From Amorphochlora amoebiformis (taxonomy: Eukaryota; Cercozoa; Chlorarachniophyceae), in assembly GCA_054601695.1 (NCBI GenBank), contig BAAHQB010000036.1:744001-808000 (forward strand): 64,000 bases of DNA, read 5' to 3'. Shown in pieces: positions 53,902 to 64,000 of this stretch (position 1 is its first letter; each line of letters starts with the position of its first letter). Made by a program: the position numbers and the translations under genes. Under the pieces are notes generated by a model. The model worked only from the letters and a program-made list of their open reading frames with translations. It ran no database searches and was not told where the DNA came from.

Positions 53902-54105
53902 GGGTGTGACGACTGTGACTTATCCTACTTGTCACAGCAATTCAAACCGTGAAGTCACGCTTTGACTGACATTTAGTGACACGTCTAAAATATCACACAG
54001 CACGGAACATAACGTCACACTAGTAATTCCGCCAAGGCACATCGGGGAAGGCCGACGTCTCTATCGCGCCTTTCACTCACCCGGTCGGGAAGGTGCGACG
54101 ACATA
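53902..54105. promoter_or_regulatory. Shared divergent promoter region of genes D and E
   Basis: Only 204 nt separate the two start codons. It has no TA array. It contains many TGAC/GTCA words (GTGACGACTGTGACTT, TTGTCACAG, AAGTCACG, TTGACTGACA, GTGACACGTC, ACGTCACACT), which may be binding sites of a bZIP-type factor. No TATA box is obvious. Confidence 0.5.

Positions 54106-64000
<9,895 letters not shown>

Overview
The window is nuclear DNA of a eukaryote. It shows split genes with GT-AG (and some GC-AG) introns, a Rho-family GTPase with a CaaX box, a RecQ helicase, START domains and TTAGGG-type telomere-like repeats. The lineage is not resolvable from the sequence. A protist or other small eukaryote with TTAGGG-type telomeres is a reasonable guess, not a conclusion. 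About 85-90% of the window is intron or spacer, dominated by (TA)n runs. Long reading frames of alternating Tyr-Ile or Ser-Leu are artefacts of (TA)n, (CT)n and (GA)n tracts.

Reading splice sites and phases by eye resolves five genes on alternating strands. Gene A (+, 179-9902) has 38 exons and at least 1652 codons. It carries an F5/8 type C (discoidin-like) domain followed by a long Cys-containing helical array, and its 5' end probably lies left of the window. Gene B (-, 23340-11823) has 15 exons and 306 residues and is not recognised. Gene C (+, 24394-33867) has 10 exons and 207 residues and is a Rho/Rac-type GTPase. Gene D (-, 53901-35046) has 28 exons and 707 residues, with two START domains in tandem. 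Gene E (+, 54106 to beyond 64000) has 22 exons visible and is a RECQL-like RecQ helicase cut by the right edge. In genes A to D every intron phase closes and the summed coding length is a multiple of three ending at a stop, which is the main support for the models. A/B and C/D are convergent; B/C and D/E are divergent.

The striking theme is intron architecture. Introns are built from (TA)n, GA/CT tracts and internal telomere-like arrays, several of which form the splice site itself. Many introns also hold tandem, partial copies of the neighbouring exon edge with its splice site. In gene D one exon exists as four intact in-frame copies separated by UUAGGG-sense arrays and flanked by CCCUAA-sense arrays, a layout resembling docking/selector control of mutually exclusive exons.
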